From JACCZH01 sp963729445 (GTDB lineage: Bacteria > Chloroflexota > Chloroflexia > Thermomicrobiales > CFX8): a stretch of 64,000 nt of DNA. A program made the position numbers and the translations under genes. The stretch spans positions 62,001 to 126,000 of the forward strand of contig CAVSNU010000002.1 of assembly GCA_963729445.1 (NCBI GenBank). The letters run 5' to 3'. Positions 44,644 through 53,556 of the stretch are shown here, in pieces; the first letter of the stretch is position 1; each line of letters starts with the position of its first letter. The notes below the pieces were generated by a model. That model was given only the letters and a program-made list of their open reading frames with translations. It had not been told where the DNA came from and did no database searches.

Positions 44644-45399
44644 ATGCCAGGGCATCCGAGCGACAACCTGTCCTGCGACTGTCCGGTCCCCCAACACGTC
44701 GCCATTATTATGGACGGCAACGGCCGTTGGGCCGGTCAGCGCAACCTGCCGCGCATCGCGGGGCATGAAGCCGGCACTGAAAATATTCGTCGTATCACGG
44801 TACGCGCGGCAGAGCTCGGTGTGCGTCATCTGACACTATGGGCATTCTCGACGGAGAACTGGCGTCGTCCCGCGGACGAAGTCGAAGGCATTCTCCGCAT
44901 CCTGGGCGAAACCCTTCCGGTAGAGACCGAAGAGCTGAACCGGCAAGGCGCCAGGTTGCACCACATCGGTACCCTGGAAGGTCTCTCTGCTCCGCTGGTC
45001 GCGGGTATTGAGCACGCGATCGAGCTGACCCGGAACAATACCGCCATCAACTTGACGCTCGCGTTCAACTATGGCGGGCGCGACGAAATCGTCCGGGCAG
45101 TCCGCCGGATGCTCGCTGACGGTATTGACCCGGACACAGTGGATGAGGATCTCATCAGCCGCTACCTCTACACGCATGACATGCCCGACCCTGATTTGAT
45201 CATCCGGACATCCGGTGAAATGCGCACCAGCAATTTCATGCTGTGGCAATCCACCTACTCGGAGTACCATTTCACGCCGAAGTTCTGGCCGGAGTTTAGC
45301 CCTGACGATCTGGAAGCCGCCATCCGGGACTACCAGACTCGAGAGCGTCGCTTCGGTGGACTCGTGAGCCCCGATCCGTCTAAACCGAATAGGCGCTGA
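44644..45399 (+). CDS. uppS: Isoprenyl (undecaprenyl diphosphate) synthase
   Basis: The enzyme adds isopentenyl units in cis to farnesyl diphosphate, giving the C55 carrier used in cell-wall synthesis. The 251-residue product has HVAIIMDGNGRWAGQRNLPR with catalytic Asp24, GHEAGTENIRRI, LTLWAFSTENWRRP and the C-terminal DLIIRTSGEMRTSNFMLWQS, in which most members have GExRxSNF. An N-terminal segment has three Cys or Pro-rich residues (CDCPVPQ). It sits between frr and cdsA. Confidence 0.95.
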   Translation: MPGHPSDNLSCDCPVPQHVAIIMDGNGRWAGQRNLPRIAGHEAGTENIRRITVRAAELGVRHLTLWAFSTENWRRPADEVEGILRILGETLPVETEELNRQGARLHHIGTLEGLSAPLVAGIEHAIELTRNNTAINLTLAFNYGGRDEIVRAVRRMLADGIDPDTVDEDLISRYLYTHDMPDPDLIIRTSGEMRTSNFMLWQSTYSEYHFTPKFWPEFSPDDLEAAIRDYQTRERRFGGLVSPDPSKPNRR

Positions 45400-45406
45400 C
45401 CACAGC

Positions 45407-46279
45407 ATGAAGCAACGCGCGATATCCTCGGTCGGCGTCGTTATCGTCGGCATCGTCCCCGCCCTTCTGGGCAGCCCCGTTTACTCGATTGTGGTGGCGC
45501 TCATCGCGCTCGGGGCACTCTATGAGCTCTATCGGAGTTTTCAGCGTATAGGAGTCCGCCCTTCTACCTGGACGGGCACGCTCGCGTTGATCGCCCTGTT
45601 TATCATCGCCGGTACCGACGCTCCGTTCCTGACACTGATGGCGGCGATGACGAGCTACACGCTGATCTCGCTCGCGCAACACCTCGTAAAAAAGGACCTC
45701 ACGGGCTCACTTAACGACTGGGTTTTCAGTCTCAGTGGAGTCTTATACGTCGGTTTCACAATGATGCACTTCGTATTGATTCGGCGCATTCAGGGACCAT
45801 CCGATGTTGGGTGGGTCGAGAGCGCGGATGCGTTGATCGGCGATGGCGGCGCGGCGTTGGGGCTGGCCTGGCTTCTGGTTGTACTCTCTACGACATGGCT
45901 GACCGACGTCTTTGCCTACCTCTGCGGACGTACCTGGGGTACAACCAAGCTACTTCCCCACGTGAGCCCCGGTAAGACCCGTGAGGGCGCGTTGGCGGGG
46001 CTGGTCGCCGGAACACTCACCGGTGGATTGGCGGGCTACGTGTTTGGGGTGCCCGCTCCGATAGGAGTAATGTTTATCGTGGGTGCAATCATCGCGATCG
46101 GGGCGATGATCGGCGACCTGTGCGAGTCACTGATCAAACGGGAGATCGGTATCAAGGACATGGGTGCCATCGTGCCCGGACATGGCGGCCTGCTCGATCG
46201 CATCGACGCTTTACTGGTAACGATCCCGTTGACCTTCTACCTCGCGCAATTATTCTTGTGGTTGGGTTGGCCAGGATGA
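45407..46279 (+). CDS. cdsA: Phosphatidate cytidylyltransferase
   Basis: CdsA makes CDP-diacylglycerol, the branch point of phospholipid synthesis. The 290-residue protein has about eight membrane helices and the C-terminal signature CESLIKREIGIKDMGAIVPG followed by HGGLLDRIDAL. WLTDVFAYLCGRTWG (the D-x-x-A-Y motif) lies before it. Starts seven bases after uppS and its TGA overlaps the dxr ATG (ATGA). The order uppS-cdsA-dxr is the usual one. Confidence 0.95.
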   Translation: MKQRAISSVGVVIVGIVPALLGSPVYSIVVALIALGALYELYRSFQRIGVRPSTWTGTLALIALFIIAGTDAPFLTLMAAMTSYTLISLAQHLVKKDLTGSLNDWVFSLSGVLYVGFTMMHFVLIRRIQGPSDVGWVESADALIGDGGAALGLAWLLVVLSTTWLTDVFAYLCGRTWGTTKLLPHVSPGKTREGALAGLVAGTLTGGLAGYVFGVPAPIGVMFIVGAIIAIGAMIGDLCESLIKREIGIKDMGAIVPGHGGLLDRIDALLVTIPLTFYLAQLFLWLGWPG

Positions 46280-47439
46280 GGAAGTCAAACGATCAGCAGG
46301 GTGTCGTCGTTCTCGGCTCGACCGGCTCGATCGGTACCAGTACGCTGGATGTCCTGGCGGCGATGCCGGATCGGTTCCGCGTCGTCGGGCTGGCGGCGGC
46401 CAGGAATCAAGAGCTCCTTCAACGACAGATCGATACGTTTCAGCCTGCCTACGCGCACATTGAAGCCGTCGGAGCCCGTCTCTCTGGGACAGAGCAGATC
46501 GATGAACCCGGCGCGCTCACCCACCTCGCGACACTAGCTGAGGCCGATATTGTCGTGGTCGCCACGACCGGTCATACCGCGATAGAACCAACTATCGAAG
46601 CCCTGCGTGCCGGGAAGATCGTCGCCCTCGCCAACAAGGAGACCATTGTCGCCGCCGGCGAGATCGTCATGCACGAAGCGCGCGTCAGTTCGGGGATCCT
46701 GCGCCCGGTGGATAGCGAGCATTCAGCCCTGTGGCAGTGCCTCGGCGCTGACCGGTTTGACCCAGAGCGTGTCCGTCGCCTTATCATGACAGCTTCTGGA
46801 GGGCCATTTCGGGGTTGGACGGTGGATCAGCTCAAACGTGTAACTCCGGAGGACGCACTCAAGCACCCCAACTGGTCGATGGGCACCAAGATCACGATCG
46901 ACTCCGCGACACTCATGAACAAGGGCCTGGAGATCATCGAGGCGCACTGGCTGTTCGACTGCCCTCTCGATGCGATCAGCGTTGTGGTACACCCGCAATC
47001 AATCATCCACTCACTCGTGGAGCTCCGCGACGGCTCGCTGATCGCCCAGATGGCCAGCCACGATATGCGCGTGCCCATCCAGTACGCCCTCACCTACCCT
47101 GAACGCGTTGAGGGACCGGGCGAGACGATCGACCTGATCTCTCTCGGTAAACTCACGTTTGAAGGGCCCGACATTAGCGCGTTTCCGCTCCTGTCAATCG
47201 CGCGCGAGGCAGCCCGGCAAGGATCAACCTACCCAACGGTGCTGTCTGCGGCTGACAGCGTTGCGGTAGAGGCCTTTCTGGCAGGTAAGCTCTCCTTCCT
47301 GGGTATTTCCCGACTGGTGCAGGACGCGCTCGACGCGCACACTCCAGCCGCCGGCCCGCTCACACTCCAGGCGATTGAAGAAGCCGACACCTGGGCCGAG
47401 CAATACGCCAGACATCTCGTCGAACATCGGGAGCCGTAA
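46276..47439 (+). CDS. dxr: 1-deoxy-D-xylulose-5-phosphate reductoisomerase
   Basis: Dxr converts DXP to MEP in the non-mevalonate isoprenoid pathway with NADPH. From ATG 46276 the product is 387 residues with VVLGSTGSIGTSTLDV (NADPH-binding), ALANKETIVAAGEIV, RPVDSEHSALWQCL, ASGGPFRGW and the HPNWSMGTKITIDSATLMNKGLEII catalytic blocks in separate segments. It precedes a small ORF by a TAATG overlap. rseP and ispG, common followers of dxr, are not present. Confidence 0.96.
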   Translation: MRKSNDQQGVVVLGSTGSIGTSTLDVLAAMPDRFRVVGLAAARNQELLQRQIDTFQPAYAHIEAVGARLSGTEQIDEPGALTHLATLAEADIVVVATTGHTAIEPTIEALRAGKIVALANKETIVAAGEIVMHEARVSSGILRPVDSEHSALWQCLGADRFDPERVRRLIMTASGGPFRGWTVDQLKRVTPEDALKHPNWSMGTKITIDSATLMNKGLEIIEAHWLFDCPLDAISVVVHPQSIIHSLVELRDGSLIAQMASHDMRVPIQYALTYPERVEGPGETIDLISLGKLTFEGPDISAFPLLSIAREAARQGSTYPTVLSAADSVAVEAFLAGKLSFLGISRLVQDALDAHTPAAGPLTLQAIEEADTWAEQYARHLVEHREP

Positions 47440-47537
47440 TGGATGTCGTACCTGCCGCAGCAACGATCTTCGCGCTGGCGCTGACCGCCGCAACGCTCGT
47501 CGGTATGTACCTCGCCTATCGCGCACTCTACAAATGA
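47439..47537 (+). CDS. 32-residue single-helix membrane protein
   Basis: An ATG that overlaps the dxr stop (TAATG) opens 32 codons and a TGA: MDVVPAAATIFALALTAATL then VGMYLAYRALYK. It is one hydrophobic helix with a Lys C-terminus, exactly what a small membrane protein looks like. No family is recognised. The tight overlap with dxr and stop six bases before the end of convergent comF argue against chance, but the frame is short. Confidence 0.5.
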   Translation: MDVVPAAATIFALALTAATLVGMYLAYRALYK

Positions 47538-47543
47538 TCTGCT

Positions 47544-48251
47544 TCACACCTCGGTCGCCAGCGTTACCCCTTGAACCAACGTGGCGCCGTCATCCAGACA
47601 GGCGCGGCTGCATTCGAGGAGCGTCGAGCGCGTGGTTGTCACGTCGTCGACCAGGAGCACACGCAGACCCGAGAGAGATTGGTTCGCTCTAAACGCGCCG
47701 GCGACGTTCGTCCGGCGCTCCTCCATACCCAGGAGAGCCTGTTGTGGGGTGTCCCTCAAACGCCGCAATCCGGGGATAACGGGGAGATCGAGGTTTTGCC
47801 CCATCACCTCCGCGAGTTTCTGTGACTGGTTGTAGCCGCGTGCGCGCTGCCGCTTGGGGTGCAGTGGTACCGCGACGAGAACATCAGGAGTCCAGCCCAG
47901 CTCCGACAGAAGCGACGCCATATGCGCACCATGCCACTCGGAACGGGCGTACTCGCCGCCGTATTTCATCTTGTGAATGGACTTGCGGATCGCACCGGAA
48001 AACTCGAACACACTCCGTACTTGAAGCGCGGCGGGTTCAATCCAGTGATCGCAATAGGTGCAGCCGGTCAGCCCGCGCGTCTCGGGGTGTCCACAACGCC
48101 CGCAAGCCCTGGTCTGGTTGACGCCACGTATCGTCATGGCACACTCGTCACAGATCCACGCCCCAGACACGCCGCAACTGGCGCATACCTCCGGAAACAG
48201 CAGCTTGGTGCTTGCGAGCGTCAATCGACGGCGCCAACTTGGAGCAGGCAC
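47544..48251 (-). CDS. comF: ComF family protein
   Basis: ComF-type proteins have N-terminal zinc fingers and a phosphoribosyltransferase fold and take part in DNA uptake or its later steps. The 235-residue product has CASCG...CDEC and CGRCG...CTYC, then VAVPLHPKRQRARGYNQ, a hallmark of the family, and the PRPP-binding VLLVDDVTTTRSTL. The start is GTG 48251. A good promoter lies 55-85 bases upstream, so it is likely transcribed apart from the DUF192 gene. Confidence 0.92.
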   Translation of the reverse strand: MPAPSWRRRLTLASTKLLFPEVCASCGVSGAWICDECAMTIRGVNQTRACGRCGHPETRGLTGCTYCDHWIEPAALQVRSVFEFSGAIRKSIHKMKYGGEYARSEWHGAHMASLLSELGWTPDVLVAVPLHPKRQRARGYNQSQKLAEVMGQNLDLPVIPGLRRLRDTPQQALLGMEERRTNVAGAFRANQSLSGLRVLLVDDVTTTRSTLLECSRACLDDGATLVQGVTLATEV

Positions 48252-48306
48252 TCCTTACCGAGAGTCCTTCCCGCGTATGCTCTGGGTTCGAGATCCGACC
48301 ATGCCG

Positions 48307-48334
48307 ACAATATCAGCTTGGGGCAGGTTGTCAA
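48307..48334 (-). promoter_or_regulatory. comF promoter
   Basis: On the minus strand TTGACA (48334-48329) and TATTGT (48312-48307) are 16 bases apart, roughly 55 bases before the comF GTG. Confidence 0.6.
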
Positions 48335-48370
48335 GGATTGGACGTTTTTACGTTGGCGGGGAGCAAGCGG

Positions 48371-48754
48371 CTAACCGCGAAGAAACCTCAGTTGATCTCC
48401 AACCTCGGTCCCGGTGCGCTCAATGGTCCCGGCCGGCAGCTCGATAACGTATTTTGCGCCGCGTGTCCAGAGTGGGCCGGTGCGCCACGGCTTGATACCA
48501 ACCTGCGCGCGTACCACACGGTCGTTGCGGTCCATGTAGAGCACGTCGAGGGGAAAGCGCATGAAAAACATGTGGATTGAGGTACATGGATCGATGACCA
48601 ATGCGGACCCTGCGGGAAACGAGGCGCGCATCATCAGACCACGGCCCCGCGTCCAGAACGTGCGTGCTTCTTCAGTATGAATCGCGACGGTGGTGTCGCG
48701 CGTGAGGTTGTGGATGCTCACGGTCGCAACAAGGCGCCCTGATGTCTGGGCCAA
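48371..48754 (-). CDS. DUF192 domain protein
   Basis: The 127-residue protein has the DUF192 pattern: TFWTRGRGLMMRASFPAGSA, MFFMRFPLDVLYMDRNDRVV and the final LPAGTIERTGTEVGDQL in separate parts. The domain is of unknown function and often encoded beside pilus/secretion genes. Its TTG start is next to the tadC stop; an internal GTG is an alternative. Same strand as the Tad genes, probably the end of that operon. Confidence 0.85.
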   Translation of the reverse strand: MAQTSGRLVATVSIHNLTRDTTVAIHTEEARTFWTRGRGLMMRASFPAGSALVIDPCTSIHMFFMRFPLDVLYMDRNDRVVRAQVGIKPWRTGPLWTRGAKYVIELPAGTIERTGTEVGDQLRFLRG

Positions 48755-49675
48755 CTAGAATCCGCCCATAATCTGCGGGATAGCAGGCCCCAGGATGACG
48801 ACATACATCGCCGGGAAGATCAACAGGATCATCGGGAACAGCATTTTGATCGGCGCCTTATGCGCCTTCTCTTCCGCGCGCTGGCGCCTGCGGAGGCGCA
48901 TCTGCTTGGACTGTACCCGCAGGACCTGCGAAATACTCACCCCCAGTTGGTCCGCCTGAACGACCGACGCGATAAAGACGTTGAGATCGTCGATGTTGAC
49001 CCTGTTCGACATCTCTTTCAACGCCTCTCGCCGGCTCTTGCCAATCCGAATCTCGTGCAACATGCGGCGGAACTCGCGCGTCAGCTCATTGTCCCACTTC
49101 TCAGCGACACGCTGGAGGGCAGGGTCGAAACCCAAGCCGGCTTCAACGGAGATCGTCAAGAGATCGATCGCGTCAGGGAGCGCCATCTGAATCTCATGCT
49201 TGCGGTCCTTGATCTTTCTGCTCAACCAGATACCGGGTATCATGTACCCGATTCCAGCCACCACGAGCGGAAAGAGCAACAGTTGACCGAGCGCGGCGCC
49301 TGTCACCGCGAACATCAGGAAAAAGGCGCCTCCCGCTACCCCACCAACGACTAACCGTAACCCCAGGAACTCACTAGGGCCGATCCGTGACGGGCTCCCT
49401 GCTTCGAGCAGATTCTGCTTGAGTTTCTCAACGTTGGATCGCGGAGTCAGCCGTGACGCCGAGCGAGCAAGCTTGAGAACGACCGGCGCAATCACTCGCT
49501 CGCTGAAAGGCAACATCAGCTCGAGCTCTTCCATACTCGTCGGGTTCTCTACATACTGGGCCAGGCGCTCTTCGATCTTCACGGATGAGCTGGAACCGCG
49601 GGTGCCCAGTACAATCAGCGCGATCGCCCCCAGAACCAGCACCAGCAGGACGCCCATAATGAGCATGGTATCCAT
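48755..49675 (-). CDS. tadC: Type II secretion F family protein TadC
   Basis: TadC with TadB forms the inner-membrane platform of the Flp/Tad pilus. The 306-residue product has an N-terminal helix, a central cytoplasmic T2SSF domain (ALPDAIDLLTISVEAGLGFD, then SRREALKEMSNRVN) and two or three C-terminal helices. The motif order of TadC (LxxAxxSGxxFxxAL type) is recognisable. It lies between tadB and the DUF192 gene. Confidence 0.88.
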   Translation of the reverse strand: MDTMLIMGVLLVLVLGAIALIVLGTRGSSSSVKIEERLAQYVENPTSMEELELMLPFSERVIAPVVLKLARSASRLTPRSNVEKLKQNLLEAGSPSRIGPSEFLGLRLVVGGVAGGAFFLMFAVTGAALGQLLLFPLVVAGIGYMIPGIWLSRKIKDRKHEIQMALPDAIDLLTISVEAGLGFDPALQRVAEKWDNELTREFRRMLHEIRIGKSRREALKEMSNRVNIDDLNVFIASVVQADQLGVSISQVLRVQSKQMRLRRRQRAEEKAHKAPIKMLFPMILLIFPAMYVVILGPAIPQIMGGF

Positions 49676-49709
49676 AATCTACGTCTCCTCCACGCCTCGC
49701 TCGTCCGGG

Positions 49710-50693
49710 CTAGACTTCGATCGCGACAATCCTCTTCATCACCAGAAAACCGATGCCCTCAAGAACAAGCGCGCCGATCGGTAGGCAGATCCAGGGCCAG
49801 ACGAACATGCCCAACATGTAATCACGATTCATCAGGAACAACCCGAGCCCGAGGGCGATCGGCAGGCCCGAGATGACATAGCCGGAGAGTTGTTGTTGCG
49901 ATGTTAGGACAGCGATCTCGCCCTTGATGCGCACGCGTTCCCTAATCGTCTCACCGATAACATCCAGAATTTGACCAAGGTTGCCGCCCACTTCATGCTG
50001 GATGCTGATCGCGCTCACCATCAGATCGAGATCTTCACTGGGGACGCGCCTCAAGAGATTCTCCAGCGCCTGTTGCGACGAGACGCCGAGACCGATCTCG
50101 CGCACCACACGTCGGAACTCATCACACATAGGTGCTGGTGACTCTCGCGAAATCAGCTCCATCGTCTGCAGCAGGCTGTATCCGGCGCGGAGTGAATTGG
50201 CCATCAGTCCAATCGTGTCACCCAGCTGCCCGACAAACGCCTTCTGGCGTTTGTTTGCTCTGCGCGACAGATACAGCTGTGGGACCATCCAGCCAACCCC
50301 ACCGATGACAAGGAGAAAGAGCATCGCCAGCCCCAGTGAGGACCGGCCCACAATAAACCCCAGGAGACCGCCGACAATCGCTGCCGTGATCCGGACTGAC
50401 AACCACTCTCCGATCGTCATCCGGAGATCGGCACGGGCCAGGGCGACTCGGGTTGTCTCGCTGAAGCTCCGCCCTTTGACAGCCCGTTCAAGATGGTCCG
50501 CGACAAGCGCGCCTGATGTGCGCTCGTCTGCAGAAACCGCGGCGGCTTCAGTTGCAGATCCGAATCGCTCGAGCCTGTCCTCCATCTCCGGGGTTGCCGC
50601 CTTCGCCCTCGATGCCTGGACTCCCAGGTAGACGAGCGCGATTGATCCAAACGTTAAGATCGCGGCTAGTGCGCTGATGATCTGCGGAGACAT
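49710..50693 (-). CDS. tadB: Type II secretion F family protein TadB
   Basis: The 327-residue partner of TadC has an N-terminal helix, a soluble part, paired helices (about 105-145) and the T2SSF core LGDTIGLMANSLRAGYSLLQ with VPSEDLDLMVSAISIQHEVG. The C-terminal end has one or two further helices. It follows cpaF on the minus strand, the usual Tad order, and precedes tadC by about 35 bases. Confidence 0.88.
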   Translation of the reverse strand: MSPQIISALAAILTFGSIALVYLGVQASRAKAATPEMEDRLERFGSATEAAAVSADERTSGALVADHLERAVKGRSFSETTRVALARADLRMTIGEWLSVRITAAIVGGLLGFIVGRSSLGLAMLFLLVIGGVGWMVPQLYLSRRANKRQKAFVGQLGDTIGLMANSLRAGYSLLQTMELISRESPAPMCDEFRRVVREIGLGVSSQQALENLLRRVPSEDLDLMVSAISIQHEVGGNLGQILDVIGETIRERVRIKGEIAVLTSQQQLSGYVISGLPIALGLGLFLMNRDYMLGMFVWPWICLPIGALVLEGIGFLVMKRIVAIEV

Positions 50694-50733
50694 GCGTTAC
50701 CTTCCCGTCGCGGAGCGACAGACCCCCTGAACC

Positions 50734-52233
50734 CTATGAAAAGAGCCGCTCGTGAACGCCGAACACGTTGGGCGGCAGATAGATCCCGTGTTGCTCAAAC
50801 GCACTGATGAATTTCGGTCTGATGCCGGTGGGCTTCAAGCGGCCCACGATCTTGCCGTTTTCCATGCCCGTTTGCTCGTATGTGAAGACGTCCTGAAGCA
50901 CGATGACGTCACCCTCCATACCTTGCACCTCCGTGACGGCGGTGATCTTGCGGGTGCCGTCCTTCATGCGCGACTGATGAACGATCAGGTCGACCGCTGA
51001 TGCGATCTGCTCGCGAATTGCGCGGATCGGCAGATCAGCGCCGGCCATCAGCACCATCGTTTCCAGGCGGGAGAGGGTATCGCGAGGACCGTTCGAGTGA
51101 GCCGTCGTCATCGAGCCATCGTGACCGGTGTTCATAGCCTGGAGCATGTCGAGCGCTTCTCCACCACGACACTCTCCAACGACCACCCGCTCTGGACGCA
51201 TCCGCAACGAGTTGATCACGAGATCGCGAATCGAGACCTCTCCCCGGCCTTCAATATTCGCGGGCCGGGATTCGAGGGTCACAACGTGGTCCTGACGCAG
51301 TTGGAGCTCGGCGGCATTCTCGATGGTGACAATGCGCTCGTCATCGGGAATGAACGACGACAGCAGGTTAAGCGTCGTCGTCTTACCGGATCCAGTACCG
51401 CCTGAGACAACGATGTTCAGCCGTCCACGGACGCACGCGTCGAGGAACATGACCATCTCCGACGTCATCGTTCCGAAGCGGATCAGGTCATCGGTCGTCA
51501 ACGGGTCTTTCGCGAACTTACGGATGGTCAACACCGGGCCAACCAGTGAGATGGGTGGGATGACCGCATTGATACGTGATCCATCCGGAAGCCGCGCGTC
51601 GACCATAGGTGAGCTCTCATCGATCCGGCGTCCGAGTGGGCTCACGATCCGGTCGATGACTCGCATCACGTGATCATCGTCCTGAAACGTCACGTCGGTC
51701 ATCTCGAGCTTACCGTTGCGTTCCACATAGACCTGTTTGGGACCGTTCACCATCACTTCAGAAACGGAGTCGTCGTTCAGCAGAGTCTCAATCGGACCGA
51801 ATCCAAGAATCTCTGCGGAAATCGCTTCGAACAACCGAGCGCGTTCCACGCGTGTCAGGACGATCGCCTCGGATTCGAGGACGGAGCTGAAGGTCTCCTC
51901 GACAGTCCGGCGAACCTCGTCGGCATTGGAGAGATCCATCCGGGGATCGAGCTCGGCGATGAGCCGGTTCTGGACACGCGACTTCAGATCGCCGAACGAG
52001 TCTCCACGCTGGTTGGTGTTGGCAGGTGCTCCCGGCCGCCGCAGCGTCGCAGCCTCCGGAGCACGGCCAAGGCGGGCGGGAGCTGCTGGTGCCTGGGCCG
52101 CTCGCGCGCTGCTCAAACGAGATGTCTGGCTCACGCCGAGTTGGCCGGTATCACCCTGTAGCTCTTCAGGTCGCTCGGCAGCCTGTTCTGCACCCAGATT
52201 CGATGTTGTTCCGATTCGCTTCAGTAGGGACAT
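50734..52233 (-). CDS. cpaF: CpaF/TadA secretion ATPase
   Basis: CpaF (TadA) is the hexameric ATPase that drives Flp/Tad pilus assembly. The 499-residue product has a disordered N-terminal 80 residues, the KH-like ring segment, Walker A GGTGSGKT at 278-285, ERIVTIENAAEL, the Asp box and GEVRGGEALDM-like VVGECRGGEALDMLQA. The second family mark, GSMTTAHSNGPRDTLSRLE, is present. It sits between cpaE and tadB. Confidence 0.95.
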   Translation of the reverse strand: MSLLKRIGTTSNLGAEQAAERPEELQGDTGQLGVSQTSRLSSARAAQAPAAPARLGRAPEAATLRRPGAPANTNQRGDSFGDLKSRVQNRLIAELDPRMDLSNADEVRRTVEETFSSVLESEAIVLTRVERARLFEAISAEILGFGPIETLLNDDSVSEVMVNGPKQVYVERNGKLEMTDVTFQDDDHVMRVIDRIVSPLGRRIDESSPMVDARLPDGSRINAVIPPISLVGPVLTIRKFAKDPLTTDDLIRFGTMTSEMVMFLDACVRGRLNIVVSGGTGSGKTTTLNLLSSFIPDDERIVTIENAAELQLRQDHVVTLESRPANIEGRGEVSIRDLVINSLRMRPERVVVGECRGGEALDMLQAMNTGHDGSMTTAHSNGPRDTLSRLETMVLMAGADLPIRAIREQIASAVDLIVHQSRMKDGTRKITAVTEVQGMEGDVIVLQDVFTYEQTGMENGKIVGRLKPTGIRPKFISAFEQHGIYLPPNVFGVHERLFS

Positions 52234-52282
52234 ACCAGGCCTCTCTCTCCAACGGCTCGCCCTGAACGGCTGTTAAGTGGAA

Positions 52283-53554
52283 CTATGATGCTGGCCGCCA
52301 ACCGGTGCGGAACATGCCGCGCAGGGAAGATTTTCGCTGACTGCTGCGCGCCGTTTGCTGGACGAGATCCGGGTCCAGCTCAACCAGATACGACTCAGCC
52401 ATCCGGCTGAACTCCTGTGTCACCTTGCTCTCTGCTGCACTGGATACCAGCGGGACCCCCTCGTTGATGCTCCGCAACACTGCCCCGGCCTCGTCAGGGA
52501 TAGTGCCCCACAGAGGCCGCTTGAGGCTCTCGCCGATCTCTTCTGCCGGAATGCCGGAGTACGTGTTGTTGCGGTTGAGGATCACGCGAATCCGGTCGCC
52601 GGAGTAGCCGAGGAGTTCGGCGATCTCCAGAAACTGGCGCGCATCCTTGATGGCGGTCATGTCCATCGTAACGAGCAGAAGCATCGTATCGCTGATGTCA
52701 TACACGACGAGATTCAGATCATCGAAGCCTGGCCGGGTGTCGATCACGATGAAATCGAACATTCCCATCATGACGTCGAGAATCGATCGCACCAGGTCTG
52801 GCGAGACAATCTCTGCATCCTGAGGTGAAACCGGAGCGAGCAAGAGGTGAACCCCGCTCGCGTGCTGCACCAGGATGGTCTCAAGCACGTCTGAATCAAT
52901 CTGCGCGCGATAGGCGACGGCATCAATGATCGTCTTAGTGTCGCCGGTATTCATCATGACGCCGATATCGCCAAACGCGAGGTCGCCATCCACCAATGCA
53001 ACCCTCTTGCCGCTCATCTCTTTCAAGGCGATTGCCAGGTTACAGGCGACTGTCGAACGGCCGACGCCACCCTTAGAGCTCGCCACAGATAGAATGGTCG
53101 CCTTACCAGTCTGCTTGGTCGCCGAGACCGGCATCGCCGCAGGCACCGCCTGTGCGACCGCCGCCTGTGGCATGCGCGACACGAGCGCGTAGACGCTGTG
53201 GACCGACGTCAGCAGCTCATCGAGACTGAACGGTTTGACGAGATACTCGCGGGCGCCAGCGAGCATCGATCGGCGCAACGTGTCTGGCTCGTTCAGTACC
53301 GACATCATGATGACGCCAACGTTCGGCATCCTCGACATGATCGCCGTCGTAGCGGCGATGCCGTCCATGTCGGGCATATTGACATCCATCAGGATGACAT
53401 GCGGTTCTTTAGCAACCGCGAGCTCGATGGCGTCTGTCCCGCGTGCAGCGGAACCGACGATCTCGATATCTGGCTCGAAGCGCAGTAACCGCTCGACGTT
53501 GTCCCGGCTCTCCTGGACGTCATCGACAATCGCGACTCGAATCCTTCCCGCCAT
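52283..53554 (-). CDS. cpaE: CpaE/TadZ ATPase with a fused receiver domain
   Basis: TadZ-type proteins place the pilus machine at the cell pole. The 423-residue product has an N-terminal response-regulator domain (phospho-acceptor Asp57 in LMDVNMPDMDG, Ser85, Lys107 in VKPF) joined by an Ala/Pro linker to a MinD/ParA ATPase with the deviant Walker A KGGVGRST at 161-168. CpaE of Caulobacter has a receiver-like domain without the Asp; here the acidic residues are kept, so phosphorylation is possible. No histidine kinase is adjacent. cpaB follows upstream on the same strand. Confidence 0.92.
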   Translation of the reverse strand: MAGRIRVAIVDDVQESRDNVERLLRFEPDIEIVGSAARGTDAIELAVAKEPHVILMDVNMPDMDGIAATTAIMSRMPNVGVIMMSVLNEPDTLRRSMLAGAREYLVKPFSLDELLTSVHSVYALVSRMPQAAVAQAVPAAMPVSATKQTGKATILSVASSKGGVGRSTVACNLAIALKEMSGKRVALVDGDLAFGDIGVMMNTGDTKTIIDAVAYRAQIDSDVLETILVQHASGVHLLLAPVSPQDAEIVSPDLVRSILDVMMGMFDFIVIDTRPGFDDLNLVVYDISDTMLLLVTMDMTAIKDARQFLEIAELLGYSGDRIRVILNRNNTYSGIPAEEIGESLKRPLWGTIPDEAGAVLRSINEGVPLVSSAAESKVTQEFSRMAESYLVELDPDLVQQTARSSQRKSSLRGMFRTGWRPAS

Positions 53555-53556
53555 GG

